A DNA stretch of 64,000 nt from Harenicola maris (GTDB lineage: Bacteria; Pseudomonadota; Alphaproteobacteria; Rhodobacterales; Rhodobacteraceae). A program made the position numbers and the translations under genes. The notes under the pieces were generated by a model. The model was given only the letters and a program-made list of their open reading frames with translations. It had not been told where the DNA came from and did no database searches. The stretch lies in the NCBI GenBank assembly GCA_018524345.1, contig JADQAZ010000001.1:682001-746000 (forward strand), read 5' to 3'. Positions 44,785-53,295 of this stretch are shown here, in pieces (the first letter of the stretch is position 1; each line of letters begins with the position of its first letter).

Positions 44785-46284
44785 TTATTCCATCACGGGG
44801 ATGGAAAACTCGCCGCCCTCTTTGATGCCCGAGGGCCAGCGGGCGGTGACGGTTTTGGTGCGTGTGTAGAACTTGAACGCATCGGGGCCGTGCTGGTTCA
44901 AATCGCCAAAGGCGGATTTCTTCCAGCCGCCAAAGGTGTGATAGGCCAGCGGCACGGGGATCGGCACGTTGACGCCGACCATGCCGACGTTGACGCGGTT
45001 GGCAAAGTCGCGCGCTGCGTCGCCGTCGCGGGTGAAGATCGCGGTGCCGTTGCCGTATTCGTGGTCCATGGCAAGGCCGAGGGCCTCTTCGTAGGATTTC
45101 GCTCGCACACAGGACAGGACGGGGCCGAAGATTTCCTTTTTGTAGATGTCCATGTCGCTTGTCACATGGTCGAACAGATGCGCGCCGACAAAGAAGCCGT
45201 CTTCATAGCCCTGCAGCGAGAAATCGCGCCCGTCCACAACCAGTTTCGCGCCCTGATCGATGCCCGATTGCACGAGACCTTCGATATTGGCCTTAGCGGC
45301 GGCGGTCACAACGGGGCCGTAGTCCACATCATTGCCGGAGGTATAGGGACCAACCTTGAGGGCCTCGACCCGTGGCACCAGCTTTTCGATCAGACGGTCG
45401 GCGGTCTCCTCGCCCACAGGAACGGCAACCGAGATCGCCATGCAGCGTTCGCCCGCCGCGCCGTAGCCCGCGCCAACAAGGGCGTCTGCGGCTTGGTCCA
45501 TATCCGCGTCGGGCATGATGATCATGTGGTTTTTGGCGCCGCCAAAACACTGCACCCGTTTGCCGTTGGAGCACCCGCGGCCATAGATATATTCCGCAAT
45601 CGGGGTGGAGCCGACAAAGCCGACGGACTGGATCACTTCGTTATCAAGGATCGCATCGACCGAGTCCTTGTCGCCGTTGACCACCTGCAGGATGCCCTTG
45701 GGCAGGCCTGCCTCTTCCATCAGGGCGGCCAGCATCATGGGCACAGAGGGGTCGCGCTCGGAGGGTTTGAGGATGAAGGCATTGCCGCAGGCAATGGCGG
45801 GGGCGAACATCCACATGGGGATCATCGCGGGGAAGTTGAACGGGGTGATGCCCGCGGTCACGCCAAGGGCCTGCCGCATGGAATACATATCGATGCCAGG
45901 GCCTGCGCTGTCGGTATAGTCGCCTTTGAGCATCTGCGGTGCGCCGATGCAGTATTCCACAACCTCAAGGCCGCGCTGCACGTCGCCTGCGGCGTCTGGC
46001 AGGGTCTTGCCGTGCTCGCGGCTCAGGGCCTCGGCCAGTTTGTCCATGTCACGGTTCAGCAAGGAGACGAATTTCATCATCACGCGGGCGCGGCGCTGTG
46101 GGTTGACGGCGGCCCATGCTGGCTGTGCCTTGGCGGCGACCTCTACGGCGTGGTCGAGTTCGGCTTTGCTTGCCAATGCGACCTGTGCCTGAACCTCGCC
46201 CGTGGCGGGATTATAGATGTCGGCGGTGCGGCCCGATGTGCCGGCGATGATTTCGCCGCCGATGTAGTGTCCGATCTGGTTCAT
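44785..46284 (-). CDS. mmsA: Methylmalonate-semialdehyde dehydrogenase (CoA-acylating)
   Basis: 499 residues from ATG 46284, with AGGAG 10 bases upstream; a farther ATG exists but lacks support. It converts methylmalonate semialdehyde with CoA and NAD to propionyl-CoA, the last step of valine breakdown (also acts in inositol breakdown as IolA). Motifs: IGHYIGGEIIAGTSGRTADI, SMRQALGVTAGITPFNFPAM, FVGSTPIAEYIYGRG and the catalytic Cys in GAAGERCMAISVAVPVG. Followed by the repeat and the coupled valine operon on the same strand. It is divergent from a LysR regulator 99 bases away. Confidence 0.95.
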   Translation of the reverse strand: MNQIGHYIGGEIIAGTSGRTADIYNPATGEVQAQVALASKAELDHAVEVAAKAQPAWAAVNPQRRARVMMKFVSLLNRDMDKLAEALSREHGKTLPDAAGDVQRGLEVVEYCIGAPQMLKGDYTDSAGPGIDMYSMRQALGVTAGITPFNFPAMIPMWMFAPAIACGNAFILKPSERDPSVPMMLAALMEEAGLPKGILQVVNGDKDSVDAILDNEVIQSVGFVGSTPIAEYIYGRGCSNGKRVQCFGGAKNHMIIMPDADMDQAADALVGAGYGAAGERCMAISVAVPVGEETADRLIEKLVPRVEALKVGPYTSGNDVDYGPVVTAAAKANIEGLVQSGIDQGAKLVVDGRDFSLQGYEDGFFVGAHLFDHVTSDMDIYKKEIFGPVLSCVRAKSYEEALGLAMDHEYGNGTAIFTRDGDAARDFANRVNVGMVGVNVPIPVPLAYHTFGGWKKSAFGDLNQHGPDAFKFYTRTKTVTARWPSGIKEGGEFSIPVME

Positions 46285-46383
46285 GTGCAAACTCCTGTGC
46301 ATTTTTCCGAAAGATACCCTTGCAAATGAGTCGGTAAAAGAGACAGTTTCTCAAAGTCATTTTGCAGGAAAAGGGGTGCCCCC

Positions 46384-47277
46384 ATGGCGGCGAGCTGGGA
46401 TGATCTGAGGGTGTTTTTGGCGGTGTCGCGCAGGGGCAGCCTGTCGGGGGCAGGGCAGCAGCTTAGCCTTGATCCCGCCACCGTGGGCCGCCGTGTGCAG
46501 CGGTTGGAGGAGGGGCTGGGGGCGGTTTTGTTCCAGAAATCCCCGCAGGGCTATGCGCTTTCCGAGGCAGGCGAGCGTTTGATGCCGCGTGCGGAGCAGG
46601 TCGAGACCGCGATTATGGGGGCCGAGGATGCCCTGCAGGGGCAGCAGGACCGTCTGACAGGCACGATCCGCATCGGCGCGCCCGATGGCTGCGCCAGCTT
46701 TATCCTGCCGCAGGTTCTGGCCCGTATCGGCCAGACCCACCCCGAGCTGGATATCCAGATCGTCTCGCTGCCGCGGGTGTTCAACCTGACCAAACGCGAG
46801 GCGGATATCGCCATTTCCGTCAGCCCGCCCTCTGCCGGGCGGCTTAGTGTCGAGAAGATCACCGACTATCAGCTTGTCCTTGCGGCCAGTCGCCAATACC
46901 TGCGCCATAACGCGATTGAGCGGCTTGAGGACCTCAAGTCTCAGCGGATCGTTGGCTATATCCCCGATATGATCCACGACAAGGAGCTCGACTATCTTTC
47001 CGATCTGGGGATCGAGCGGGTGCATTTGGCCAGCAACTCTGTGGTGGTGCAGTTCAACTGGATCAAGGCGGGGATGGGGATTGGCATTGCGCATCGCTTT
47101 GCCCTTGCCGGATCGCCGCGCATTGCCACGGTTCTGGGGGAGGAGGTCTGTCTGACGCGGAGCTTTTACCTCGTCCGCCCAGCAGATGACCTGAAAGTGC
47201 AGCGGCTGAACCGTGTGGCGGCTCTAATTTCCGAGGGGGTGCGCGACGAGGTGGTGAAGCTCGAAGCGGAGGATTGA
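46384..47277 (+). CDS. LysR family transcriptional regulator, adjacent to mmsA
   Basis: 297 residues. The N-terminal winged HTH is WDDLRVFLAVSRRGSLSGAG, LSLDPATVGRRVQRLEEGLG and a wing ending SEAGERLMPRAEQVE. The C-terminal substrate-binding domain follows (GTIRIGAPDGCASFILPQVL, PELDIQIVSLPRVFNLTKRE). The HTH begins MAASWDDLR rather than the usual M-x-DLxxLxxF. Divergence from mmsA suggests it regulates valine/methylmalonate degradation and itself (inference). TGCAAATGA and TCATTTTGCA in the 99-base gap form an imperfect inverted repeat, a possible binding site. Confidence 0.88.
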   Translation: MAASWDDLRVFLAVSRRGSLSGAGQQLSLDPATVGRRVQRLEEGLGAVLFQKSPQGYALSEAGERLMPRAEQVETAIMGAEDALQGQQDRLTGTIRIGAPDGCASFILPQVLARIGQTHPELDIQIVSLPRVFNLTKREADIAISVSPPSAGRLSVEKITDYQLVLAASRQYLRHNAIERLEDLKSQRIVGYIPDMIHDKELDYLSDLGIERVHLASNSVVVQFNWIKAGMGIGIAHRFALAGSPRIATVLGEEVCLTRSFYLVRPADDLKVQRLNRVAALISEGVRDEVVKLEAED

Positions 47278-47338
47278 CAGGCATGGCCCCTCCGGCGCAC
47301 GCTGAGGGGGTAAGAGCAGCTTGGAGGAGGCGGTGCCG

Positions 47339-47773
47339 ATGTTTGTAGATCAGATCCTGAAATCCAAAGGGACGGAAGGGGTTGTGACCCTGCCGCCGAA
47401 GTCTTCGGTCGAGGAAGCGGCACATGTGCTGTCAGACAAGCGGATCGGCACCGTGGTGATTTCCAGCAATGGCAAAACCGTGGATGGTATCCTGTCAGAG
47501 CGCGACATCGTGCGCGAGTTGGGCCGCAGGGGCAGCTCTTGTTTGCAGGACAACGTGGCCGAGATGATGACATCGAAAATCATCACCTGTGCCCGCGAAG
47601 ATTCCGCCGATAGCGTGCTGAAGAAGATGACAGAGGGCCGGTTCCGCCACATGCCGGTGGTCGAGGACGGCGCCATGGTGGGCCTGATCTCCCTTGGCGA
47701 TGTGGTCAAGGCGCGGCTGACCGAGCTCGCCATGGAGAACGACGCCTTGCAAAGCATGGTGATGGGCCACTGA
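47339..47773 (+). CDS. CBS-domain pair protein
   Basis: 144 residues from ATG 47339, where GGAGGAGG ends 8 bases upstream; the frame's earlier ATG at 47321 overlaps this site. The protein is two CBS domains: VDQILKSKGTEGVVTLPPKS, then AAHVLSDKRIGTVVISSNGK and the second, MMTSKIITCAREDSADSVLK, MTEGRFRHMPVVEDGAMVGL, SLGDVVKARL. Stand-alone CBS pairs bind adenine nucleotides and act as energy or stress sensors on other proteins. Partner unknown. A hairpin at 47793-47817 follows. Confidence 0.88.
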   Translation: MFVDQILKSKGTEGVVTLPPKSSVEEAAHVLSDKRIGTVVISSNGKTVDGILSERDIVRELGRRGSSCLQDNVAEMMTSKIITCAREDSADSVLKKMTEGRFRHMPVVEDGAMVGLISLGDVVKARLTELAMENDALQSMVMGH

Positions 47774-47792
47774 TCCGGGCCTGAGGCCGGGC

Positions 47793-47817
47793 GGGGCGCA
47801 GCAAGGGTTTGCGCCCC
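47793..47817 (+). terminator. Hairpin after the CBS gene
   Basis: GGGGCGCA (47793-47800) pairs with TGCGCCCC (47810-47817); loop of 9 bases. No strong T-tract. Upstream GGGCCTGAGGCC is another minor stem. Confidence 0.45.
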
Positions 47818-47878
47818 TGATTGAATGGGCCTATTGACGGTGCCACATGCTAACGAATTGACTGCCAAGGAAAAAGCG

Positions 47879-48376
47879 ATGCGCGTTGCCCTGTATCCCG
47901 GAACATTTGATCCCGTCACCCTTGGGCATCTGGATGTGGTCAGGCGGGCCACGGCCATCGTGGACCGGCTTGTCATTGGCGTGGCGATCAACCGCGACAA
48001 GGGGCCATTGTTCAGCCTTGAGGAGAGGGTGCAGATGGTCGAGGCGCAGACGCAGGATATCGCCCGCGACACAGGCTGCGAGATCGTCATTCACCCCTTT
48101 GAGAACCTGTTGATCAACTGTGCCCGCGACGTGGGCGCCGGAATGATCGTGCGCGGATTGCGGGCCGTGGCGGACTTTGAATACGAATACCAGATGGTCG
48201 GGATGAACCGGCAGCTGGACGACAGTGTCGAGACGGTTTTCCTTATGGCCGATGCACAGCATCAGGCGATTGCCTCCAAGCTGGTCAAGGAAATCGCCCG
48301 TCTTGGTGGTGATGTGGCCAATTTCGTGCCACAAGATGTAAAGACCGCTTTGATGGCCAAGTTTAGCGACAGTTAA
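47879..48376 (+). CDS. coaD: Phosphopantetheine adenylyltransferase
   Basis: 165 residues from ATG 47879 (MRVALYPGTFDPVTLGHLDV), with AAGGAAAA upstream; an earlier in-frame ATG at 47825 would add a non-conserved stretch. It transfers AMP to 4'-phosphopantetheine to form dephospho-CoA. The HxGH motif TLGHLDVV, VGAGMIVRGLRAVADFEYEY and the end motif FVPQDVKTALMAK are typical. It is cytoplasmic and hexameric in known members. It stands between a CBS protein and the GT61 gene. Confidence 0.96.
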   Translation: MRVALYPGTFDPVTLGHLDVVRRATAIVDRLVIGVAINRDKGPLFSLEERVQMVEAQTQDIARDTGCEIVIHPFENLLINCARDVGAGMIVRGLRAVADFEYEYQMVGMNRQLDDSVETVFLMADAQHQAIASKLVKEIARLGGDVANFVPQDVKTALMAKFSDS

Positions 48377-48426
48377 ACCGCGCCGGGCGGCGATGTGAAA
48401 CTGTGTAGTGTAAAGCGGCCGTACCC

Positions 48427-50151
48427 TTGAAGCGTATCAAGTATAAATCCTCGCCAGAGGCCTTCTTTTTCCATCCTGGGGTGGATCCCGGCTTGTCCTT
48501 TGCGCAGGCGCCGGATTGGGTGTGGAAGACGCGTCCGCGCGGGCGGATTTTCGGCGCTTCGGTTAGTGTCTATCCAGAGATCGAGCAGAAAATAAACGCG
48601 CATATGTCCTCGATCGAGCGGCTCAAGAATTTCTCCGAGCTGGTGGTGTTCAACACCGTGCCTGCGGTGGCGGAGAAGGTGCATTTCGTCAAATCGGCCA
48701 TGTCGGTGCGTGGCAAATGGGTGTTGAGCGGGGCGGCGGGCACGCGGCTTCGCAATAAATATGCGGCCGAGCAGGAGGGCACCGCGCCCGAGGTGGATGA
48801 AAACCTGGCGGATTTTTTCGACGCACAGCAGAAACTCGGCGCCGGTTTTCCCGTGGCGGATTGGCCCGAGGATTGGCGCGATCTGCCCTTTGCGATCGAG
48901 AGCCGCAATACCTTTAACTACTATCACTTCCTCACCGAAACCCTGTGCCAGCTGTGCAGTCTGGATGATTTGCCGGAGCATCGGGGGCCGATCCTGATCC
49001 ATTATCCGAACTCCGAGCCGCGCGCCTTTGCCTTGGCTCTGGTCGATGCCCTGTTCCCCGAACTGGCCGCAAGGGTGCGGTTTGTGCGGGCGCCGCAGAA
49101 ATATGCGCGGGTCCTGACGGTGTTCAACTTTCGCCACGCCTATTACCAGACCGGGCCGGAGGTGATCCCGCCGGTGGATGATCTGGCCCCCTCGGGCTGG
49201 ATGTGGCAGGGGCGGCGGGCCTTGCGGGGTTCTATGGGGCTGCTTGCGCAGAACTCGATTGATATCAACCTGTTGCGACTGCGGGCGCGGGCCTTGGCGG
49301 CGGTTGAGGGCGGCGATTACGACCACCTGCCGCGCCGCTTTTGGGTTGGGCGGAGCGAAGAGGGCGCGCGGGACCGCCGGATGGAGGGGGAAGCGGCCTT
49401 GCTTGAACGGCTCGCGCCGCTTGGCTTCCAGTCGGTGCAATTCGAGGACCTCTCGCCCTTGGAGCAGGTGGCCATCATGGCGCGGGCCGAGGTGATGATA
49501 AGCTATCACGGGGCGGGCTTTGCCAATATGCTCTTTGCCGCGCAAACGGCCCATGTCATCGAGCTTGGCACCTTGCAGACCTGCGTGTTCCGGTGGGGGG
49601 ATTTCATGCCCCATGCCCATGCCTCTGGCTGCACCTACCTGTCCTTCTTTGCCGATCACCGGGCGGAGGATCCAAAGCGCGAGCCGGTGTTCCGCGTGGA
49701 CGGGATCGTGCCTGTTTCTCTGTCGGACAGCGGGGTGGATCAGGTCGCGGGCTATGTCTCTACCCTGTTGGGGGATCCGCAGATCGCCACGCGGGAGACA
49801 CTGGCGACGACCTATGAGGTGCTGGTGAAAATCGGCCATGGGGAGCAGGCAGAGACCCTGCTGGACGCCCATCAGGATTGGGTGGCGGGGGATGCGACGC
49901 TTACGCGGTTGAAAAGCGAATGCCTGATCAACAAGGGCGCGCTGGAGGAGGCCTTGATCGCCCTTGAGGAGGCCTATGTGCTGGACCCGACGCGGCATAT
50001 GTTGCTGCAACGCATGTTCTGGGTCGCCCATAAATCGGGGCAGGGGGAGAAGCTCCTCGAGGCGATGGAAGAATACAAAACCCGTTTTCCCCAGAAATAC
50101 GCAGCCTTCCGCAAGACCCTTGGCTGGTACAAGGCGCAGCCCCTGCCGTAG
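48427..50151 (+). CDS. GT61-family glycosyltransferase with helical C-terminal extension
   Basis: 574 residues from TTG 48427, the earliest start after an in-frame stop; the leader has only a weak Shine-Dalgarno. The DUF563/GT61 core is clear: ESRNTFNYYHFLTETLCQLC, the conserved R-rich LLRLRARALA, RFWVGRSEEGARDRRMEGEA, and near the C-terminal part EVMISYHGAGFANMLFAAQT then VIELGTLQTCVF. GT61 enzymes transfer xylose- or GlcNAc-type sugars. The last approximately 130 residues look like TPR-like helices (LVKIGHGEQAETLLDAHQDW, EEALIALEEAYVLDPTRHML). It probably acts in capsule, LPS or exopolysaccharide synthesis. No neighbours confirm this. Followed by the dispersed element. Confidence 0.82.
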   Translation: MKRIKYKSSPEAFFFHPGVDPGLSFAQAPDWVWKTRPRGRIFGASVSVYPEIEQKINAHMSSIERLKNFSELVVFNTVPAVAEKVHFVKSAMSVRGKWVLSGAAGTRLRNKYAAEQEGTAPEVDENLADFFDAQQKLGAGFPVADWPEDWRDLPFAIESRNTFNYYHFLTETLCQLCSLDDLPEHRGPILIHYPNSEPRAFALALVDALFPELAARVRFVRAPQKYARVLTVFNFRHAYYQTGPEVIPPVDDLAPSGWMWQGRRALRGSMGLLAQNSIDINLLRLRARALAAVEGGDYDHLPRRFWVGRSEEGARDRRMEGEAALLERLAPLGFQSVQFEDLSPLEQVAIMARAEVMISYHGAGFANMLFAAQTAHVIELGTLQTCVFRWGDFMPHAHASGCTYLSFFADHRAEDPKREPVFRVDGIVPVSLSDSGVDQVAGYVSTLLGDPQIATRETLATTYEVLVKIGHGEQAETLLDAHQDWVAGDATLTRLKSECLINKGALEEALIALEEAYVLDPTRHMLLQRMFWVAHKSGQGEKLLEAMEEYKTRFPQKYAAFRKTLGWYKAQPLP

Positions 50152-50160
50152 CGCGCCAAG

Positions 50161-50290
50161 CAGTTTGCGCGAGCAAACTGCCACGCCCAACGGAGCGTGA
50201 GGCCGCAGGCCGAGATCGCTCGGGCGGGAGGGCTTCGGGTGTAAAATTTTGGAAAATTTTTGCCGGGGTGGCGGCGGGGCCGCCCCCCCG
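50161..50290 (+). repeat. Dispersed intergenic element, copy 2
   Basis: CAGTTTGC (50161-50168) and GCAAACTG (50173-50180) form a perfect 8-bp hairpin. CGGGCGGGAGGGCTTCGGGT at 50221-50240 is identical to bases 12470-12489 of copy 1. The A/T block plus TTTTTGCCGGGG also recurs in the same order. It fills the space between the GT61 gene and gap. Confidence 0.7.
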
Positions 50291-50336
50291 GCGGCGCATC
50301 ATTGAGGCGCTGTGCCGGGGGGAGGGCGGTGGTGTT

Positions 50337-51338
50337 TTAGATCAGTTTGCCCATGGCAACGGCTGTATCGCTCATCCGGTTGGAGAAGCCCCATTCGTTG
50401 TCATACCAGGACAGGATGCGGCACATGGTGCCTTCCATAACCTTGGTCTGGTCGGTGGCGAAGATCGAGGAATGTGGATCGTGGTTGAAGTCGGAGCTGA
50501 CGAGGGGCTCGTCTGTCACGCCAAGAACGCCTTTGAGGGCGCCGTTGGAGGCGGCCTTCATGGCTTCGTTGATTTCCTCGACGGTTGTGCTGCGGCTGGC
50601 CTCGAATGTCAGGTCAACGACCGAGACATTGGGGGTCGGCACGCGGATGGCAACGCCGTCGAGTTTGCCGTTCAGTTCCGGCAGCACAAGACCCACGGCC
50701 TTGGCCGCGCCTGTGGATGTCGGGATCATGGACAGGGCCGCGGCGCGGGCGCGGTAGAGGTCTTTGTGCATTGTATCCAGCGTCGGCTGGTCGCCGGTGT
50801 AGCTGTGGATCGTTGTCATGAAGCCTTTGGTGATCCCGATGGTGTCGTTCAGGACCTTGGCCACTGGCGACAGGCAGTTCGTGGTGCAGGAGGCGTTGGA
50901 GACAACGATGTCATCCGATGTCAACACGTCGTGGTTCACGCCGTAGACGATGGTCGCGTCGGCGTCTTTGCCGGGGGCAGAGATCAGCACGCGCTTGGAG
51001 CCGTTCTCGAGGTGGGCCTGACACTGCTCTTTGCTGGTGAAGATACCGGTGCATTCCAGAACCACATCAACGTCTGCCCAAGGCAGGTCGGCGGGGTTGC
51101 GGATGGCGGTGACTTCCATCGGGCCGCGGCCCACGTCGATTGTGGTCTCGGTGGTGGTGACGGTCGCAGGGAAGCGGCCATGGACGCTGTCATAACGCAG
51201 CAGGTGGGCGTTGGTTTCAACCGGGCCCAGATCGTTCAGGGCGACAACCTCGATATCGGTGCGGCCGCTTTCGATGATGGCACGCAGAACATTGCGGCCG
51301 ATACGGCCAAATCCATTGATGGCGACTTTGACGGTCAT
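50337..51338 (-). CDS. gap: Glyceraldehyde-3-phosphate dehydrogenase, NAD type
   Basis: 333 residues. It catalyses oxidative phosphorylation of glyceraldehyde 3-phosphate in glycolysis. The Rossmann start is [20 protein letters not shown]; the NAD-selecting residue is kept as Asp in VALNDLGP. The active-site [15 protein letters not shown], substrate region [11 protein letters not shown] and [12 protein letters not shown], and [13 protein letters not shown] at the C-terminus are canonical. A CceR-like palindrome lies 38 bases upstream of the ATG. Its neighbour across a small membrane-protein gene is a second gap with a changed cofactor residue. Confidence 0.97.
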   Translation of the reverse strand: MTVKVAINGFGRIGRNVLRAIIESGRTDIEVVALNDLGPVETNAHLLRYDSVHGRFPATVTTTETTIDVGRGPMEVTAIRNPADLPWADVDVVLECTGIFTSKEQCQAHLENGSKRVLISAPGKDADATIVYGVNHDVLTSDDIVVSNASCTTNCLSPVAKVLNDTIGITKGFMTTIHSYTGDQPTLDTMHKDLYRARAAALSMIPTSTGAAKAVGLVLPELNGKLDGVAIRVPTPNVSVVDLTFEASRSTTVEEINEAMKAASNGALKGVLGVTDEPLVSSDFNHDPHSSIFATDQTKVMEGTMCRILSWYDNEWGFSNRMSDTAVAMGKLI

Positions 51339-51375
51339 AGGGAAGCCCTTTTCAAATGCTATGATTTGGGCGAAC

Positions 51376-51389
51376 TGTTACCGCTAACG
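51376..51389. promoter_or_regulatory. CceR-like palindrome upstream of gap
   Basis: TGTTACCGCTAACG matches the palindrome TGTTAnCGnTAACA at 13 of 14 positions (the last base differs). From memory this is the form reported for the LacI-family carbon regulator CceR of Rhodobacter. It lies 38 bases before gap, in a place suitable for repression. Confidence 0.6.
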
Positions 51390-51533
51390 CGTCGGATTTG
51401 CAAGTCACCTACAGGCGCGCGGCGCAGAGTATTGCCGCCCCGGGGGCAGGGTTATTTCCATGGGGATCAGGGGAAGGTGCGCAGGGGCCTTACGCAGGGG
51501 CAAATGGCCTGCGTGGAGGCAGCCTACCGTGGG

Positions 51534-51677
51534 TTAGCGCCAGAAGGCGAGGTATTCGGTGAATTCCAGAAACTTCTTGCCGAGGAACACGATGGAGCCG
51601 GATTTAAAAACGAAAACCTCCAGCAAAATGACCAGTAGCAAGAGAGTGCCGATGATAAGGGCAAGGCGATTGGTCAT
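51534..51677 (-). CDS. 47-residue single-helix membrane protein between the two gap genes
   Basis: ATG 51677 to TAA 51534. The product starts MTNRLALIIGTLLLLVILLE, followed by VFVFKSGSIVFLGKKFLEFT and a hydrophobic end, EYLAFWR. One transmembrane helix at residues 5-23 is evident, with a basic second segment. GGAG lies about 8 bases upstream of the ATG. The gene is on the same strand as both gap genes, 36 bases after the upstream gap stop codon. No catalytic motif. A role is unknown; a small membrane adaptor is possible. Confidence 0.68.
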   Translation of the reverse strand: MTNRLALIIGTLLLLVILLEVFVFKSGSIVFLGKKFLEFTEYLAFWR

Positions 51678-51713
51678 CTGATGTCTCCGGCCCCTGTGAC
51701 GGGCCCTTTTGTG

Positions 51714-52718
51714 TTAGTGCAAAAGGCGCCCCATCGCGGCGGCCACATCGGCCATGCGGGCGGAGAAACCCCATTCGTTGTCATACCAAGCCAGCACACG
51801 CACCGTGCGTTTGGCAACCACTTTGGTCTGCTCTGGGGCGAAGATAGAGGAATACGCGGTGTGATTGAAGTCTATCGAGACTTTTGGTGCGGGATCATAG
51901 GAAAGCACCGCGCCCATGGGCCCTGCGGCGGCCTGTTCGATCGCGGCGTTGACCTCCTCCTCGGTGACGTCGCGCTTTGCCTCGAAGGTCAGGTCAACGG
52001 CGGAGACATTGGGCGTGGGCACGCGCATGGCGGTGCCGTCAAGCTTGCCCGCAAGGTTTGGCAGCACCTCGCCAAGGGCCTTGGCGGCGCCGGTGGAGGT
52101 GGGGATCATTGCCATGGCGGCGGCGCGGGCGCGGTAGAGGTCATCATGGCGCCGGTCCAGCGTGGGCTGGTCGCCGGTGTAGCTGTGGATCGTGGTCATG
52201 ATGCCGCGTTCGATCCCGATCGCCTCGTCCAGCGCTTTGGCGAGGGGGGCGAGGCAATTGGTGGTGCAGGAGCCGTTGGAGATCATGGTCTCTCCGGCCT
52301 GCATGTCGCGGTGGTTCACGCCGTAGACCACCGTGCGCTGCACGTTCTTGGCGGGGGCAGAGATCAGGACCGATTTCGCGCCCTGTTCTAGATGCACCTT
52401 GGATTTCTCGCCATCGTTGAACTTGCCGGTGCATTCAAGCACGACATCGCAGCCGGACCAGTCAAGCTCCGCCGGTTTGTAGGTTGAAAACACCTGCATC
52501 GGGCCGCGGCCGATATCCATGGTGTCGTCCTTGACGCGGATCTCGCCGCCGAAACGGCCATGGATGCTGTCATAGCGGAGCAGGTGGGCATTGGTTTCGA
52601 TCGGGCCGGTGGCGTTGATTTTGACCACCTGAACATCATTGCGCGCGCTTTCCGCGATATGTGCCAAAGTGCAGCGCCCGATGCGCCCGAACCCGTTGAT
52701 CCCGATTGTTACGGTCAT
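51714..52718 (-). CDS. Second glyceraldehyde-3-phosphate dehydrogenase, predicted NADP-preferring
   Basis: 334 residues from ATG 52718 with GGAG upstream; the open frame continues upstream without homologous sequence. The core is intact: [36 protein letters not shown] active site, [33 protein letters not shown]. At the position that selects NAD (Asp in gap, VALNDLGP) it has Ala: VVKINATGPIE. In family knowledge, replacing this Asp with Ala/Gly or Ser is linked to NADP use and gluconeogenic (GapB) or Calvin-cycle duty. CceR-like sites lie 90-157 bases upstream. Confidence 0.93.
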   Translation of the reverse strand: MTVTIGINGFGRIGRCTLAHIAESARNDVQVVKINATGPIETNAHLLRYDSIHGRFGGEIRVKDDTMDIGRGPMQVFSTYKPAELDWSGCDVVLECTGKFNDGEKSKVHLEQGAKSVLISAPAKNVQRTVVYGVNHRDMQAGETMISNGSCTTNCLAPLAKALDEAIGIERGIMTTIHSYTGDQPTLDRRHDDLYRARAAAMAMIPTSTGAAKALGEVLPNLAGKLDGTAMRVPTPNVSAVDLTFEAKRDVTEEEVNAAIEQAAAGPMGAVLSYDPAPKVSIDFNHTAYSSIFAPEQTKVVAKRTVRVLAWYDNEWGFSARMADVAAAMGRLLH

Positions 52719-52807
52719 GTCTGTGCTCCGCCTGAATTGCCGCTGCTTTGGCCTTTGGGTGCCAGCATGCCCTGTAAAAGGCAAATATTTTATTAGTGAA
52801 ATGAACA

Positions 52808-52875
52808 TGTTAGCGAAAACATCGCGGATTGGGCATGGCCATGTCGGGGGTTAGCGATAACTGTTAGCGGTGCCA
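52808..52875. promoter_or_regulatory. Cluster of CceR-like half-sites and palindromes upstream of the second gap gene
   Basis: Three GTTAGCG sites occur within 68 bases. TGTTAGCGAAAACA (52808-52821) matches the CceR-type palindrome with one mismatch. GTTAGCGATAAC (52850-52861) is a perfect core palindrome. TGTTAGCG (52862-52869) is a half-site with the rest degenerate. The cluster sits between the second gap gene (minus strand) and the DoxX gene (plus strand) and could control both. Confidence 0.55.
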
Positions 52876-52914
52876 TTTCAGGCGCGGTGATATTTAAGCG
52901 GAGGAGCGGCGAGG

Positions 52915-53295
52915 ATGCGCGTTGGAAGATGGGAAGATTCGGCGGTTCTGGTCGGCCGGATATTGATCGCGGCGCTCTTCGTGGCGGGCACCTTGCAGAA
53001 GGCCGCCTCGCCCGAGGGGGCGGCGGGATTGCTGGCGGGGTTCGGATTGCCGGAGTGGCTCATCTGGCCCGCGACGCTGTTCAATGCGCTTGCGGCGTTT
53101 TCGCTGCTGACGGGGTTTTACCTGCGCCCTATGGCGCTGTTGCTGGCGGGCTATTGCGCCGTGACCAGTCTGTTCCACCTGATCCCAGCGGACCCATGGC
53201 AGATGTCGATTTTCGTAAAGAACTGGGCGATTGCCGGGGGCTGCCTTGTCTTGGCAGCCCACGGCGGTGGCCGGTTTGTTATGACAGGCCGATAA
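52915..53295 (+). CDS. DoxX family membrane protein
   Basis: 126 residues with four predicted helices: [60 protein letters not shown], and a final segment [20 protein letters not shown]. The G-K-x motif and overall length fit DoxX/SURF4-like proteins, which are often linked to redox or sulfur metabolism, though this one is only assigned to the family. The 3' end overlaps the convergent tkt gene by 17 bases. The CceR-like cluster upstream may also serve this gene. Confidence 0.82.
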   Translation: MRVGRWEDSAVLVGRILIAALFVAGTLQKAASPEGAAGLLAGFGLPEWLIWPATLFNALAAFSLLTGFYLRPMALLLAGYCAVTSLFHLIPADPWQMSIFVKNWAIAGGCLVLAAHGGGRFVMTGR

